33,914 nt of DNA from Dehalococcoidia bacterium (GCA_003142375.1 PLME01000012.1:38340-72253); one strand, 5' to 3'. Counted from the stretch's first letter, positions 1 to 7,796 are shown. Numbers and translations: made by a program. The notes: generated from the sequence alone by a model not told the origin.

Positions 1-842
1 TTATGGAACGCAAGCAGATGGAAAAAGAGGCCATGGGCGCTTTACTGGGTGTGGCCCAGGGCACCAGCCAACCTCCCAAGTTCATCGTTCTCAGCTACAG
101 GGGCGACCCGGCATCCAAAGAAACGGTCGGCTTTGTCGGCAAGGGTTTGACCTTCGATTCTGGCGGCATCTCTTTGAAGCCACAGGAATTTATGTCGGAT
201 ATGAAGGGAGATATGTCCGGCGGCGCTGCCGTCATTGCAGCCATCAGGGCGGTCGCCAAGCTCAGATTAAAGATAAATGTAAGTGCAGTCGTCCCGGCTA
301 CAGAAAACCTGCCGGGTGGACGGGCGCTCAAACCCGGGGACGTATTGAAAGCTTCTAATGGTAAGAGTATCGAGGTGGTCAATACGGATGCCGAGGGGCG
401 GCTGATCCTTTCTGATGCTTTATCCTATGCTGTAAAAAAGGGCTTTTCACCTTTGATAGACCTGGCCACGCTGACGGGGGCCTGCCATGTGGCGCTGGGC
501 GACCTCTATGCAGGGGTGTTCAGCAATAATCAGGCGCTGGCCGACAAAGTGGTTAAAGCGGGCAAGGAAGCCGGAGAAAACCTGTGGCAACTGCCCTTGC
601 CGGAAGAGTATAAGGAGCTGAATAAGAGCGATATCGCCGATATAAAGAATTCCGGAGGCAGGTATGGCGGCGCTATCACGGCAGCCCTGTTCTTGCAGGA
701 ATTTGCCGGCGGCAAACCATGGCTGCATATGGATATTGCCGGGCCGTTCATGTCCGAAAAAGACAAGGGAGTGCTGGTCAAGGGGGCCACCGGTTTTGGC
801 ACCAGGACATTGATAAGGTTAGCTATAAATCTAAGTAAATAA
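1..842 (+). CDS. pepA: Leucyl aminopeptidase (M17 family), 5' end cut by window
   Basis: Cytosolic metallo-exopeptidase that removes N-terminal residues from peptides. About 279 residues of the C-terminal catalytic domain are present; M17 enzymes are about 500 residues long, so the N-terminal domain and start lie before the window. The signature NTDAEGRL is at residues 127-134 counted from the first in-frame ATG (base 3). The whole expected two-metal site can be read: K47, D52, D70, D129 and E131 as ligands, with K59 and R133 as the catalytic pair, by analogy with E. coli PepA. The start is unknown; the ATG at base 3 is internal. The stop (840-842) is followed by a GGGAGG ribosome site for the next gene, 12 bases away, so the two are probably co-transcribed. 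Confidence 0.95.
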   Translation, partial: MERKQMEKEAMGALLGVAQGTSQPPKFIVLSYRGDPASKETVGFVGKGLTFDSGGISLKPQEFMSDMKGDMSGGAAVIAAIRAVAKLRLKINVSAVVPATENLPGGRALKPGDVLKASNGKSIEVVNTDAEGRLILSDALSYAVKKGFSPLIDLATLTGACHVALGDLYAGVFSNNQALADKVVKAGKEAGENLWQLPLPEEYKELNKSDIADIKNSGGRYGGAITAALFLQEFAGGKPWLHMDIAGPFMSEKDKGVLVKGATGFGTRTLIRLAINLSK

Positions 843-854
843 GGGAGGAAAACG

Positions 855-1508
855 GTGAAGATCAAATGGCTGGGACATTCATGTTTCCTGCTTACATCGG
901 ATCAGGGCGTAAGGCTACTTATGGACCCGTTCCACGCCGATACCAGCTCCGGGCTGAAATATGCCGAGGTCAAGGAACCCGTCGACCTGGTTACGGTCAG
1001 TCATGATCATTTTGACCACAATAACACGGAGGCGCTACCCGGCAAGCCGGAGATATTAAAAAGACCTGTTGATAAAATAGTAAAGGACATATCCATCAGT
1101 GGGATACCTTCATATCATGACGAGAGCAAGGGCAGCCAACGGGGGCCCAATATCATCTTTTGTTTCGATGTAGACGGTATCAAAGTCTGCCATTTGGGCG
1201 ACCTCGGCCACGATCTGGGCAAGGATGAGATAGGTAAAATGGGGCAGGTGGATGTCCTGCTTATTCCCATAGGAGAAGTTTTCACGATCGGTGTGGATGG
1301 TGCGGGCAATATCTGCGATAGGGTTAAGCCGCGTATGGTCATTCCCATGCATTACAAGACCGATCAGTGCGACTGGTTGAAATACGGGCTGGAGGATTTC
1401 ATAAAGGGCAAGACTAAAGTTCGCAAGCTCAGCGCTAACGAAATAGAGGTAAAAAAGGAAACCCTGCCGCAGCAGATGGAAATTATCGCTTTAAAATATA
1501 CGTGCTAA
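855..1508 (+). CDS. Metallo-beta-lactamase-fold metal-dependent hydrolase (UlaG-like)
   Basis: A 217-residue protein with the MBL fold of the UPF0173/UlaG-like group, a family of cytosolic metal-dependent hydrolases mostly of unknown substrate. The N-terminal strand pattern KIKWLGHSCF is typical. The HxHxDH motif is in SHDHFDHN (H50, H52, D54, H55), and later metal-site histidines are in HLGDLGH and PMHYKT. It starts with GTG; GGGAGG at 843-848 lies 6 bases before it and decides the start. It follows the aminopeptidase by 12 bases, so it likely shares its transcript. Its last 4 bases overlap the stop of the convergent RNase III gene. Family assignment is secure; substrate is unknown. Confidence 0.9.
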   Translation: MKIKWLGHSCFLLTSDQGVRLLMDPFHADTSSGLKYAEVKEPVDLVTVSHDHFDHNNTEALPGKPEILKRPVDKIVKDISISGIPSYHDESKGSQRGPNIIFCFDVDGIKVCHLGDLGHDLGKDEIGKMGQVDVLLIPIGEVFTIGVDGAGNICDRVKPRMVIPMHYKTDQCDWLKYGLEDFIKGKTKVRKLSANEIEVKKETLPQQMEIIALKYTC

Positions 1509-2254
1509 TCCTGCTGATACATGTCCGGGGACAACTTCTCAAGGGCGATGCGCGCCGCCTCCGATTCAGCCACTTTCCTGGTCTTGCCTGAGCCAATGGC
1601 CAGCACTGTTTCCCCCAGTGAGACCGACACGCAGAATAGCTTATCGTGGTCGGGTCCGGTGGCCTCCAAAATCTCGTATCCCGGCAACGTCTTAAATTTA
1701 GCCTGCATATACTCTTGCAGGAGGGCTTTATAGTTGAGGACCGGCTTTCCCGCCTTGATGGCGAAAATATCTTTGGCGTAATTTGAGAACACGAATTCAC
1801 GGGCCTTGCCTATTCCCCCATCGAGGAAGATGGCGGCGACCAGCGCCTCGAAGGTGTCGGCCAGGTTATTGCGCCTCTCTCTGCCCCCTGATGAGTCCTC
1901 CCCCTTTCCCAGTACCAGGTAATCACCCAGCTTGAGGGCGGCGGATTTTTCGGCCAGTTTTTCCTGTCTTACCAGCGATATGCGCAGCTCCGTCAGCTTG
2001 CCTTCCGGCAGATCCGGGAATTCCCTGTAAAGCAGCTCTGCGAATATCATGGTGAGCACCGCATCGCCCAGGAATTCCATGCGCTGGTTATCGTGTATGT
2101 CGGCGCCCGAATTTTCATTTATGTAGGAGGTATGGACAAAGGCCTGCTGCAGAAGGGAAGGATTATGGAAGGTTATCCCCAATGCCGATTGGATATCATC
2201 TACGTCAGACAAAGTACGGCCCTGATAGGATGGGTCCAACTCAGTTGAACTCAT
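1505..2254 (-). CDS. rnc: Ribonuclease III
   Basis: Double-strand-specific endoribonuclease for rRNA and mRNA processing, 249 residues, a normal length. The signature NQRMEFLGDAVL (about residues 56-67) carries E60 and D64, and DTFEALVAAIFLDGG carries D133 and E136; together these give the four acidic metal-binding residues. The C-terminal ~70 residues form a double-stranded-RNA-binding domain, ending in KVAESEAARIALEKL. It starts at ATG 2254 and overlaps the end of the upstream membrane-protein gene by 14 bases, so the two are probably translationally coupled from the promoter at 2662-2689. Confidence 0.96.
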   Translation of the reverse strand: MSSTELDPSYQGRTLSDVDDIQSALGITFHNPSLLQQAFVHTSYINENSGADIHDNQRMEFLGDAVLTMIFAELLYREFPDLPEGKLTELRISLVRQEKLAEKSAALKLGDYLVLGKGEDSSGGRERRNNLADTFEALVAAIFLDGGIGKAREFVFSNYAKDIFAIKAGKPVLNYKALLQEYMQAKFKTLPGYEILEATGPDHDKLFCVSVSLGETVLAIGSGKTRKVAESEAARIALEKLSPDMYQQD

Positions 2255-2618
2255 CTTTGGCTAGTGAGGTGATGATTACCGACGGGATCCCGAAGAAAGG
2301 GAAGGCTATGCAGGAACTAATGGCCCCCGCCAGGGCAAAGACCCAGATCCTCCTCTGAAGTGCATAGACGCCGCCGATGATTGAGACAATACCGATAAAA
2401 ACCAAAACGAAAGGTACGGCGAACAACGTGGAGAACATATTCTCAACCCACTTAATCATAGCGGGTTGTATTATCTGGGGATTAAAGCGCAGGACCTCCT
2501 TGTTAACGGTGTCGAAAAACAATTTCAGCATGGCGAAGGCAATGCCGCTGACCATGCCGATGGCGCCTGCCATGATGTCGAGAATGCTGGCCATAATGGG
2601 TTTCCAGGTAAGTTTCAT
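2241..2618 (-). CDS. Small integral membrane protein of unknown function
   Basis: About 125 residues with three to four hydrophobic segments: around IMASILDIMAGAIGMVSGIAF, around FAVPFVLVFIGIVSIIGGVYA, and a last pair after a short basic loop (QRRI). No family is recognised with confidence; it resembles small multi-pass proteins of the DUF4064/DUF4190 kind only in general appearance. I chose ATG 2618 because GGGGAG (complement of 2625-2630) precedes it at a good distance, and because the longer frame to 2663 would place its start inside the -10 of a good promoter. Its 3' end overlaps rnc by 14 bases, so it heads a two-gene unit with RNase III. Confidence 0.75.
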   Translation of the reverse strand: MKLTWKPIMASILDIMAGAIGMVSGIAFAMLKLFFDTVNKEVLRFNPQIIQPAMIKWVENMFSTLFAVPFVLVFIGIVSIIGGVYALQRRIWVFALAGAISSCIAFPFFGIPSVIITSLAKDEFN

Positions 2619-2661
2619 AGTATGCTCCCCAATTACGATGTGCGTCGTTTCTTCGGTTTTC

Positions 2662-2689
2662 ACAATACCTATTTTACAGGAAGTGTCAA
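2662..2689 (-). promoter_or_regulatory. Sigma-70-type promoter for membrane protein-rnc unit
   Basis: Read on the minus strand: TTGACA (2689-2684), 16-bp spacer, TATTGT (2667-2662). Transcription would start near 2655 and leave a leader of about 37 nt with a GGGGAG ribosome site before ATG 2618. Confidence 0.65.
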
Positions 2690-2740
2690 CAAGATTGAAG
2701 GGAGTGGATAATTGTCCGGCATTTTCTTATATACAGCCGG

Positions 2741-2770
2741 TTGCCCTTAAATACGTGCCGATGATATAAT
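2741..2770 (+). promoter_or_regulatory. Promoter of tRNA-Gln
   Basis: TTGCCC (2741-2746), 18-bp spacer, perfect TATAAT (2765-2770). It ends 10 bases before the mature tRNA 5' end, as expected for a tRNA promoter with almost no leader. Confidence 0.7.
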
Positions 2771-2780
2771 CTCGACGCAC

Positions 2781-2854
2781 TGGGGATTAGTCTAGCGGTA
2801 GGACAGCGGACTCTGAATCCGTGAGGCCAGGTTCGAATCCTGGATCCCCAGCCA
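2781..2854 (+). tRNA. tRNA-Gln (anticodon CTG)
   Basis: A full cloverleaf can be drawn. The acceptor stem TGGGGAT pairs with ATCCCCA; the anticodon stem is GCGGA/TCCGT (one G-U pair) with loop CTCTGAA, so the anticodon is CTG at 2813-2815. The T arm contains GTTCGAATC. Discriminator G2851 is followed by an encoded CCA (2852-2854). The anticodon reads CAG (glutamine). Confidence 0.95.
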
Positions 2855-2898
2855 GCTTCTTTATTTCGTTCAGCCCGTATCTTTACAGTGCCCGGCAA

Positions 2899-2928
2899 TT
2901 GACGATAGAATTAGCCTGCCTTTAGTAC
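2899..2928 (+). promoter_or_regulatory. Probable promoter of the MmpS-like secreted protein
   Basis: TTGACG (2899-2904), 18-bp spacer, TAGTAC (2923-2928). The -35 is good and the -10 weak. It would give a leader of about 25 nt containing the GGAGGG ribosome site before ATG 2959. Confidence 0.4.
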
Positions 2929-2958
2929 ATTATGCCCTGATAACGGAGGGAATTTACC

Positions 2959-3330
2959 ATGAAATCGAAGCTTTTGCCGTCAATTCGCGTCGCCATCCAA
3001 ATAATAGCGTGCCTATTTTTACTGGCATGCATGGGCGTAAATGCGGCCTGCCACCAGAACGATGTAGTGATGTACGAGGTGGTCGGAACTGCGACGGCGG
3101 TGGATATTCAGGTGACCGATCCCTCCGGCGGCACCGATAAGTACGAAGATCAAGGCCTGCCATGGAGATTTTCTTACGAGGGATTCGAAAACAACCAGGC
3201 CTATATTTATGCGCATAATAATACGGAAGACGGCGGTATTACCGTAAATATATACGTTAACGGCCAGCTTGTAAGGACAGCCACCAGTACCGGGCCCTAT
3301 CAAACTGCTGTCACTTACTGGGATAAATAA
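2959..3330 (+). CDS. Small secreted or lipid-anchored protein, MmpS-like beta domain
   Basis: 123 residues. A hydrophobic export signal covers about residues 8-30. LLAC (residues 21-24) looks like a lipobox and could anchor the protein by C24; signal peptidase I cleavage after VNA is the alternative. The mature part is a small beta-sandwich with the pattern VVMYEVVGTATAVDIQVTD, then GLPWRFSYEGF, and an ending VNGQLVRTATSTGPYQTAV. This resembles the MmpS-type transport accessory domain that recurs in Chloroflexota and Actinobacteria as stand-alone secreted proteins. GGAGGG at 2945-2950 supports the start. It is convergent with the lipoprotein gene, with a 20-base overlap of coding ends. Function unknown. 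Confidence 0.8.
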   Translation: MKSKLLPSIRVAIQIIACLFLLACMGVNAACHQNDVVMYEVVGTATAVDIQVTDPSGGTDKYEDQGLPWRFSYEGFENNQAYIYAHNNTEDGGITVNIYVNGQLVRTATSTGPYQTAVTYWDK

Positions 3331-4624
3331 GGGCCGGGTTGCTAAATAGCTTCGGCAGATACTGGCCGAGGGGACTGAGATTTCCCTTTTGCATACTGCT
3401 CATTGAGGCCTGGGTTATCAGCCGGTTCATCTCTGCAGTGGTGAGGTTGTGCGGTGTCGCCTGGTAGTCCAGGTAAGCGAAGAAATAGCGGCTCCAGAAA
3501 AAGGAAACAAAATCCATATCGGCCTTGGCGGCCAAGCTCACCACCATACCGATGAACCGGGCATCCAGCGGGCTCCAGAAGCTATAGTAATCCCGGTCCA
3601 TGATCATCTCGGCGTTGCCCAAACTACTTCCCAACTCCTGGGGCAGGGTTTTATATAGCCAGCATTCGCTGACGGTTACGCGTTTCCCGTTTCCGGCAGC
3701 CGTTTGAGAGTAGCTCAAAGCCCGGTCGAGGTACACATCGTCGGTGCCCATCGGGTAGATGTGCAGGTCGATATAATCAAGGCCGGGCATATTGATGATG
3801 GAGTTCATATAGGCGGGGTTTTCCCAGGTGCCCGTGCCGGCGCCGACCAGGATGCCGTGCGAGCGGTCAATCCTATTGGCGGTTGAGTTGATAAAGCTGC
3901 TCCAGGCCTCGGGAGTTATTTGGAGTTTGGTCAATCCCTCATCTGTGACCGGCTCATTGGCAAGCGTGAGATAGTCGGGCTGTACCTGGCCGGCCACCAG
4001 TAGTAGCTGGTCTTCCAACCCCTGCAAAAAGGTTTGCGTCGTATACTTGGACCAGTCTACCTGGACGGGCGAGTAGGGCGTGCCTGAGAAAATAGCCCCT
4101 ACTTCCACCAATACCTTTATATTGCGGCTGTGGCATTCAGCGATGATTTCTTTATAAAACTTGAGGAATTCGGACGAGCGCGGGAAATCCGGGCTGAGCA
4201 ACGGGTACTTGATCGCCACCACCACGCCCTTGATGCCCATGGATTGAAAGCGGTCCAGCATCAGCCGGTTTAAGCTCATAACCTGGGGATTCAGGAGCCC
4301 TTCGCCCACGTTGCCGTTGGCATATAGCAGTTCGGCAGCGAAGACGGTTTTGTCCGCCGTGGCTCTCCCGCTCGACATTAAGTCGAGCTTTAACTGGAAT
4401 TGGTCCATTTCGCTGGCCAGGCCGCTGTAAAGCTGCGCATATTCCTGCGGCACGGACGGCACTGTTTCGTTGGGGGGCACGGTCGTAGTTTGATTGTTTT
4501 GGCCTGTCGGGGGTAGGCTGGACTGCGCCGGCAGAGCAGAGGGTTGGCCTGCTCGCCGACAGCCCGGGGCCAGCATCCCCGTCAGGATTACCAATATGAG
4601 TAATATAAGCCAGCTTTTATTCAT
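3311..4624 (-). CDS. Lipoprotein with clan GH-A (TIM-barrel) glycosidase-like domain
   Basis: 437 residues. A signal peptide ends in LAPGC (C22), an acceptable lipobox, and is followed by a Ser/Pro/Gln/Thr-rich linker (about residues 25-60), suggesting a membrane-tethered extracytoplasmic enzyme. The rest fits a beta/alpha barrel of clan GH-A: LANEP (E214) is the expected acid/base site at the end of strand 4, and VTVSECW (E310) the expected nucleophile at strand 7. LHIYPMG between them matches the conserved active-site His/Tyr region. The exact GH family is not recognised, and the substrate is unknown; a role in turning over a surface glycan is inference. The start is supported by GGGAG upstream of ATG 4624. 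Confidence 0.75.
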   Translation of the reverse strand: MNKSWLILLILVILTGMLAPGCRRAGQPSALPAQSSLPPTGQNNQTTTVPPNETVPSVPQEYAQLYSGLASEMDQFQLKLDLMSSGRATADKTVFAAELLYANGNVGEGLLNPQVMSLNRLMLDRFQSMGIKGVVVAIKYPLLSPDFPRSSEFLKFYKEIIAECHSRNIKVLVEVGAIFSGTPYSPVQVDWSKYTTQTFLQGLEDQLLLVAGQVQPDYLTLANEPVTDEGLTKLQITPEAWSSFINSTANRIDRSHGILVGAGTGTWENPAYMNSIINMPGLDYIDLHIYPMGTDDVYLDRALSYSQTAAGNGKRVTVSECWLYKTLPQELGSSLGNAEMIMDRDYYSFWSPLDARFIGMVVSLAAKADMDFVSFFWSRYFFAYLDYQATPHNLTTAEMNRLITQASMSSMQKGNLSPLGQYLPKLFSNPALIYPSK

Positions 4625-4656
4625 ATTTCTCCCTACTCACAGGCCCGACTGGGGAT

Positions 4657-4685
4657 ATTATAAAACTTTGCTACGCAGGGTCTAA
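4657..4685 (-). promoter_or_regulatory. Probable promoter of the glycosidase-like lipoprotein
   Basis: On the minus strand a perfect TATAAT (4662-4657) lies 17 bp from a weak -35, TTAGAC (4685-4680). The leader would be about 25-30 nt. Confidence 0.45.
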
Positions 4686-4696
4686 ATAATGCTGAA

Positions 4697-4725
4697 TTGT
4701 CGTTTCGAGGGGGCGTTGATATAAT
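4697..4725 (+). promoter_or_regulatory. Promoter of tRNA-Glu
   Basis: TTGTCG (4697-4702), 17-bp spacer, perfect TATAAT (4720-4725), 16 bases before the tRNA. It overlaps nothing coding and is divergent from the lipoprotein promoter. Confidence 0.7.
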
Positions 4726-4741
4726 ATTTAACGCTTCGTGT

Positions 4742-4818
4742 GGCGCATTCGTCTAGGGGTTTAGGACGCTGCCCTCTCAAGGCAGAGATCACCGGTTCGA
4801 ATCCGGTATGCGCTACCA
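4742..4818 (+). tRNA. tRNA-Glu (anticodon CTC)
   Basis: The acceptor stem GGCGCAT pairs with ATGCGCT (the first pair is G-U). The anticodon stem CTGCC/GGCAG holds loop CTCTCAA, so the anticodon is CTC at 4776-4778, reading GAG. The T arm is ACCGG/CCGGT with TTCGAAT. Discriminator A4815 is followed by an encoded CCA (4816-4818). The G1-U72 pair is unusual but does not disturb the fold. Confidence 0.94.
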
Positions 4819-4834
4819 AAAACCTCCCGGCCTG

Positions 4835-5191
4835 TCAGACAACCTCGATGCCTTCTATTCGGAACTCGGTGCCCGAAATAAGAGTGTAATTTTTTGAGGA
4901 GCAATCGGGGCAAGCAATATCCTCGTCATACAGGCTGTCCCTCTCCACCTCGAATTCCCGGCCGCATGCACGGCAGCTAAAAACGATGGGATTGACTATG
5001 ACAAGAATTTCAGCATCTTCCGCCACCGTACCCTTTCTGATAAAGTTGAAGTAGTATTGTAGCCATTCCCTTTGGACATCGCGCAGTGCACCCAGGCGCA
5101 GAACGATGGTTACTATCTTCTGCGAGTTGGTCTGGCAGGCATACTTCACCGCTGTATCCAGTATGTCCTGCGTCAAAGCAAGCTCATGCAT
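4835..5191 (-). CDS. hypA: Hydrogenase maturation nickel metallochaperone HypA
   Basis: 118 residues, the normal HypA length. HypA delivers nickel to NiFe hydrogenase (and sometimes urease) precursors together with HypB. The conserved N-terminus MHE (H2 and E3, nickel-binding) is intact, and the zinc site has two CxxC pairs: C73/C76 in CRACG and C94/C97 in CPDC. No Shine-Dalgarno is obvious. The gene lies 20 bases behind the Fe-S protein on the same strand and is probably its operon partner. No other hyp gene and no hydrogenase subunit is in the window, which is odd for a maturation factor. Confidence 0.93.
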   Translation of the reverse strand: MHELALTQDILDTAVKYACQTNSQKIVTIVLRLGALRDVQREWLQYYFNFIRKGTVAEDAEILVIVNPIVFSCRACGREFEVERDSLYDEDIACPDCSSKNYTLISGTEFRIEGIEVV

Positions 5192-5211
5192 AGTTGACAG
5201 CTACGTTTGTG

Positions 5212-6318
5212 TTACGAGATGGACTGCACCCGCCTGATCCTGTCGGCCTCCGCTTTTTCACGTCCCATCCTTTCCTGGTTATCGAAAAACTTATCATCCT
5301 GCGGGATCGTCAGCCGGTCATCGGGTTTTCTGTCAAGTATCAAAGCCCCGCTGGGGCAGGTTGTAACACACAGGCCGCAGCCAAAGCATCTGGCTGGATT
5401 ATAAAGGGCTTTCTTATCCTTGACGGACATCGCCTTCATGGGGCAGCGTTCCGCACATTTTCCACAATCGATGCAGACCGTCTCATCCTTGACGCATTTA
5501 TAATTGCTCCAGGTTTCGAACCCGGTGCCCTGCTCGATTTTAGCGCCGATCAATATGCCGCAGTGGCATCTGGCGCAATTGCAGAACCCTGAGCATTCCC
5601 TGGCATGCGCAGCCTGGACGAACATCCCTGCACTGTCGTCCTTGTACAGGATTTCCAGGGCTTGTCCGACAGTGAGGACGTGGGGATTTCCGATATTGGA
5701 TTCCAGCATAAATTCCGCCATCCGGCCAAAAGCAATGCAGACGTTGATATTATCAGTGCAACTGCAGGGCCTTTTGGAGAAAAGGGCTACCTTTCTGCAG
5801 GCGCAGTCGTTAGCTACGATCAGCGTCTGTCTTTTTATGATGGCCTCGATATCATCCTCGGGCAGCAGATTTCCGTCCTTCACTGTATTGGGCCGAATAG
5901 GAACGATCCTGGCTATAGGGAGACGGTAATCCAGCAGTGTTTTCCCGAACCCGTCAATGTAAAACTGCCCCATGTTGGCGGCGTCATCCCGGTCAAACCA
6001 GTCAACGCGGAATTCCCACAGGCCATGGATGAAGGGTATGATGCGGTATCTCTTTTCGCTGCCGTCCCGTTCCCAGTACAGCAGGCCTTTCTTTGCCATC
6101 GATTCAAGCCGGTCCCCGGCTTCCTCAAGGCTGATCCCCATATGCTTTGCCACCTGCTGCGTGGATTGCAAGCCTGGTTTGAATTTGATGAAAAACTCGG
6201 CTTCCTTCTCGCTGAAGCTCTTTTTCAGGAAGACCATCTCAGAGCCCCTGGCGGTTTTGGGATAGCCCTTGGTCATGCCGTCCAGTTTCTGCCTTAGCCT
6301 TTCATATACATCTTCCAT
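5212..6318 (-). CDS. Helix-turn-helix/4Fe-4S ferredoxin-type protein
   Basis: 368 residues. Residues ~35-95 look like a winged helix (QSTQQVAKHMGISLEEAGDR, then a basic wing near residue 90). The middle has unusual cysteine clusters: DCACRK (C172, C174), PCSC (C185, C187), C194, and a cluster at residues 242-253 (ECSGFCNCARCHC). The C-terminus has two 4Fe-4S ferredoxin motifs, CIDCGKCAERCP (282-293) and CFGCGLCVTTCP (311-322). This matches a family of anaerobe Fe-S proteins with a CxCR motif and no assigned reaction. It is probably a cytosolic redox or sensory protein. GAGGA before ATG 6318 supports the start. It is followed by hypA, which hints at a link with hydrogenase metabolism (inference). 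Confidence 0.8.
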   Translation of the reverse strand: MEDVYERLRQKLDGMTKGYPKTARGSEMVFLKKSFSEKEAEFFIKFKPGLQSTQQVAKHMGISLEEAGDRLESMAKKGLLYWERDGSEKRYRIIPFIHGLWEFRVDWFDRDDAANMGQFYIDGFGKTLLDYRLPIARIVPIRPNTVKDGNLLPEDDIEAIIKRQTLIVANDCACRKVALFSKRPCSCTDNINVCIAFGRMAEFMLESNIGNPHVLTVGQALEILYKDDSAGMFVQAAHARECSGFCNCARCHCGILIGAKIEQGTGFETWSNYKCVKDETVCIDCGKCAERCPMKAMSVKDKKALYNPARCFGCGLCVTTCPSGALILDRKPDDRLTIPQDDKFFDNQERMGREKAEADRIRRVQSIS

Positions 6319-6347
6319 GGCAGTTCCTCATAGCCTGTTATCCTGCA

Positions 6348-6376
6348 ATTTTAGGGGCAAAATGACGCTGACGCAA
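6348..6376 (-). promoter_or_regulatory. Promoter of Fe-S protein-hypA unit
   Basis: On the minus strand TTGCGT (6376-6371), 17-bp spacer, TAAAAT (6353-6348). The leader would be about 25 nt and includes the GAGGA ribosome site. Confidence 0.55.
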
Positions 6377-6442
6377 AGTTTAAGGCAGTGGGCGGTCAAA
6401 TTTAGCAGCCGAGATAAGGGCTCTTTACAGGCCCATCATTTA

Positions 6443-7654
6443 CTATTTTCGACCGCTTGCAACACCGTTTCTGAATGGTCGACGGCCATTGGACCTGTTA
6501 GGTAGCGGCCTGCCTGTCACAACCGGCGCAGGAGTCAAATAGTTGAAACCTTCCAGAGTGATGCGCTCCAGGGGTGCATTCAGCACATTCTCAATGTCAC
6601 GTATCAGAGAAGCATCTTCATGCGTAACAAGAGTCAAGGCAATGCCCTTTTGTTCCACTCGACCCGTGCGGCCTATGCGATGTGTATAAGCATCAACGCT
6701 ATCAGGCATATCGTAGTTGATTACGTGTGAAATGCTCAGGACATCGATGCCGCGGGCGGCAATGTCGGTCGCTACCAGGATTTTAACTGATCCGGAACGG
6801 AACGAATCCAGAGCGGCCTGGCGCCTGTTTTGGGCCAGGTCACCGTGTATTTGCGCTACGTGGAAGCCGGCCCTCTCCAACTGCATAGCAACGCGGTCTG
6901 CGCGGCGCTTGGTGCGTGTGAATACCAGCACGGAGTCGGTCTCATTACGTCTCAGGAATTCGATCAACAGCGAAGTTTTTAAATGCTGTTTGACCGGGTA
7001 TACCGCGTGCGAGACGGTGTCGGCAGGCGCCGACTGACCGATCTGCACGGTGACCGGGTTGCGTAAAGTGTCCTTGACCAACCTGCGGATATCCGCCGGC
7101 ATAGTGGCAGAGAAGAGCAGCGTCTGGCGCCGCTCCATCACGCATTTCAGGATGCTTTTTATATCGGGAAGGAACCCCATGTCGAACATGCGGTCGGCTT
7201 CGTCGATTACCAGTATGTCCAGGTGGGACAGGTCTATCGTGCCCTTCCAGATGTGGTCTAGTAATCGGCCCGGACAGGCTACAGCTATCTCTACGCCGCT
7301 GCGAAGCCTGCGTACCTGCTGGTCCATGCCGACGCCGCCATAGATGGCTATGCTTTTCAAGCCGGTTTTCTTTCCCAGTTCGTCGATTGCCTCGCAGGTT
7401 TGCTCGGCAAGCTCACGCGTGGGAGAAATGATAAGGGCTCCGATCTTGCCCCTGGGTAGCTGCAACAGGCGGTGCATGGCTGGAAGCAGGAAAACTGCCG
7501 TTTTGCCTGTCCCGGTTTGCGCTATGCCGATGATATCGCGGCCCTGCATAATCGGGGGGATGGCCTGCATCTGGATGGGTGTGGGCGTTGTGTAACCAGC
7601 CGCCTCTACGCCAGCCATGATGCTGGGATGGAGATTGAAATTTTGGAAACTCAA
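6443..7654 (-). CDS. DEAD-box RNA helicase, RhlE-like
   Basis: 403 residues; an ATP-dependent RNA helicase of the cytosol. All family motifs are present in order: Q motif with FQNFNLHP and PTPIQ, motif I AQTGTGKT (45-52), PTRELAEQ (78-85), DEAD (151-154), SAT (182-184), then ARGID and HRIGRTGR in the second RecA-like domain. The tail is short and basic (RSNGRRPFRNGVASGRK), as in short RhlE/CshA-type helicases. The start is TTG 7654, supported by AAGAGGT (complement of 7662-7668) 7 bases upstream; no in-frame ATG is better placed. A strong promoter lies at 7768-7796, so the mRNA has a leader of about 105 nt. Long leaders on such helicases are often linked to cold or autoregulation (established for other species, inferred here). 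Confidence 0.94.
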   Translation of the reverse strand: MSFQNFNLHPSIMAGVEAAGYTTPTPIQMQAIPPIMQGRDIIGIAQTGTGKTAVFLLPAMHRLLQLPRGKIGALIISPTRELAEQTCEAIDELGKKTGLKSIAIYGGVGMDQQVRRLRSGVEIAVACPGRLLDHIWKGTIDLSHLDILVIDEADRMFDMGFLPDIKSILKCVMERRQTLLFSATMPADIRRLVKDTLRNPVTVQIGQSAPADTVSHAVYPVKQHLKTSLLIEFLRRNETDSVLVFTRTKRRADRVAMQLERAGFHVAQIHGDLAQNRRQAALDSFRSGSVKILVATDIAARGIDVLSISHVINYDMPDSVDAYTHRIGRTGRVEQKGIALTLVTHEDASLIRDIENVLNAPLERITLEGFNYLTPAPVVTGRPLPNRSNGRRPFRNGVASGRK

Positions 7655-7767
7655 ATGGATGACCTCTTAGTATTTAATTTAGCCAGGTTGGGCCATCCAA
7701 GAACTTGAGATAAATCTGAAGAGACTATACGAAGCTGGTGAATAACCTTAACTTGAACTATATACAT

Positions 7768-7796
7768 ATTATATATTACATAAGGCTATGTGTAAA
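7768..7796 (-). promoter_or_regulatory. Strong promoter of the DEAD-box helicase
   Basis: On the minus strand TTTACA (7796-7791), 17-bp spacer, perfect TATAAT (7773-7768). It lies about 115 bp before the TTG start and would give a leader of roughly 105 nt. This and the promoter at 7887-7915 are all I see in the gene-free stretch 7655-8040. Confidence 0.7.

Noticed and set aside
2619-2663. Longer N-terminus for the small membrane protein
   Set aside because: The extension would begin inside the -10 of a TTGACA-16-TATTGT promoter, while ATG 2618 has a good GGGGAG site.
5194-5929. Plus-strand open frames across hypA and the Fe-S gene
   Set aside because: They are antisense shadows of the minus-strand genes, with no ribosome sites or recognisable domains.
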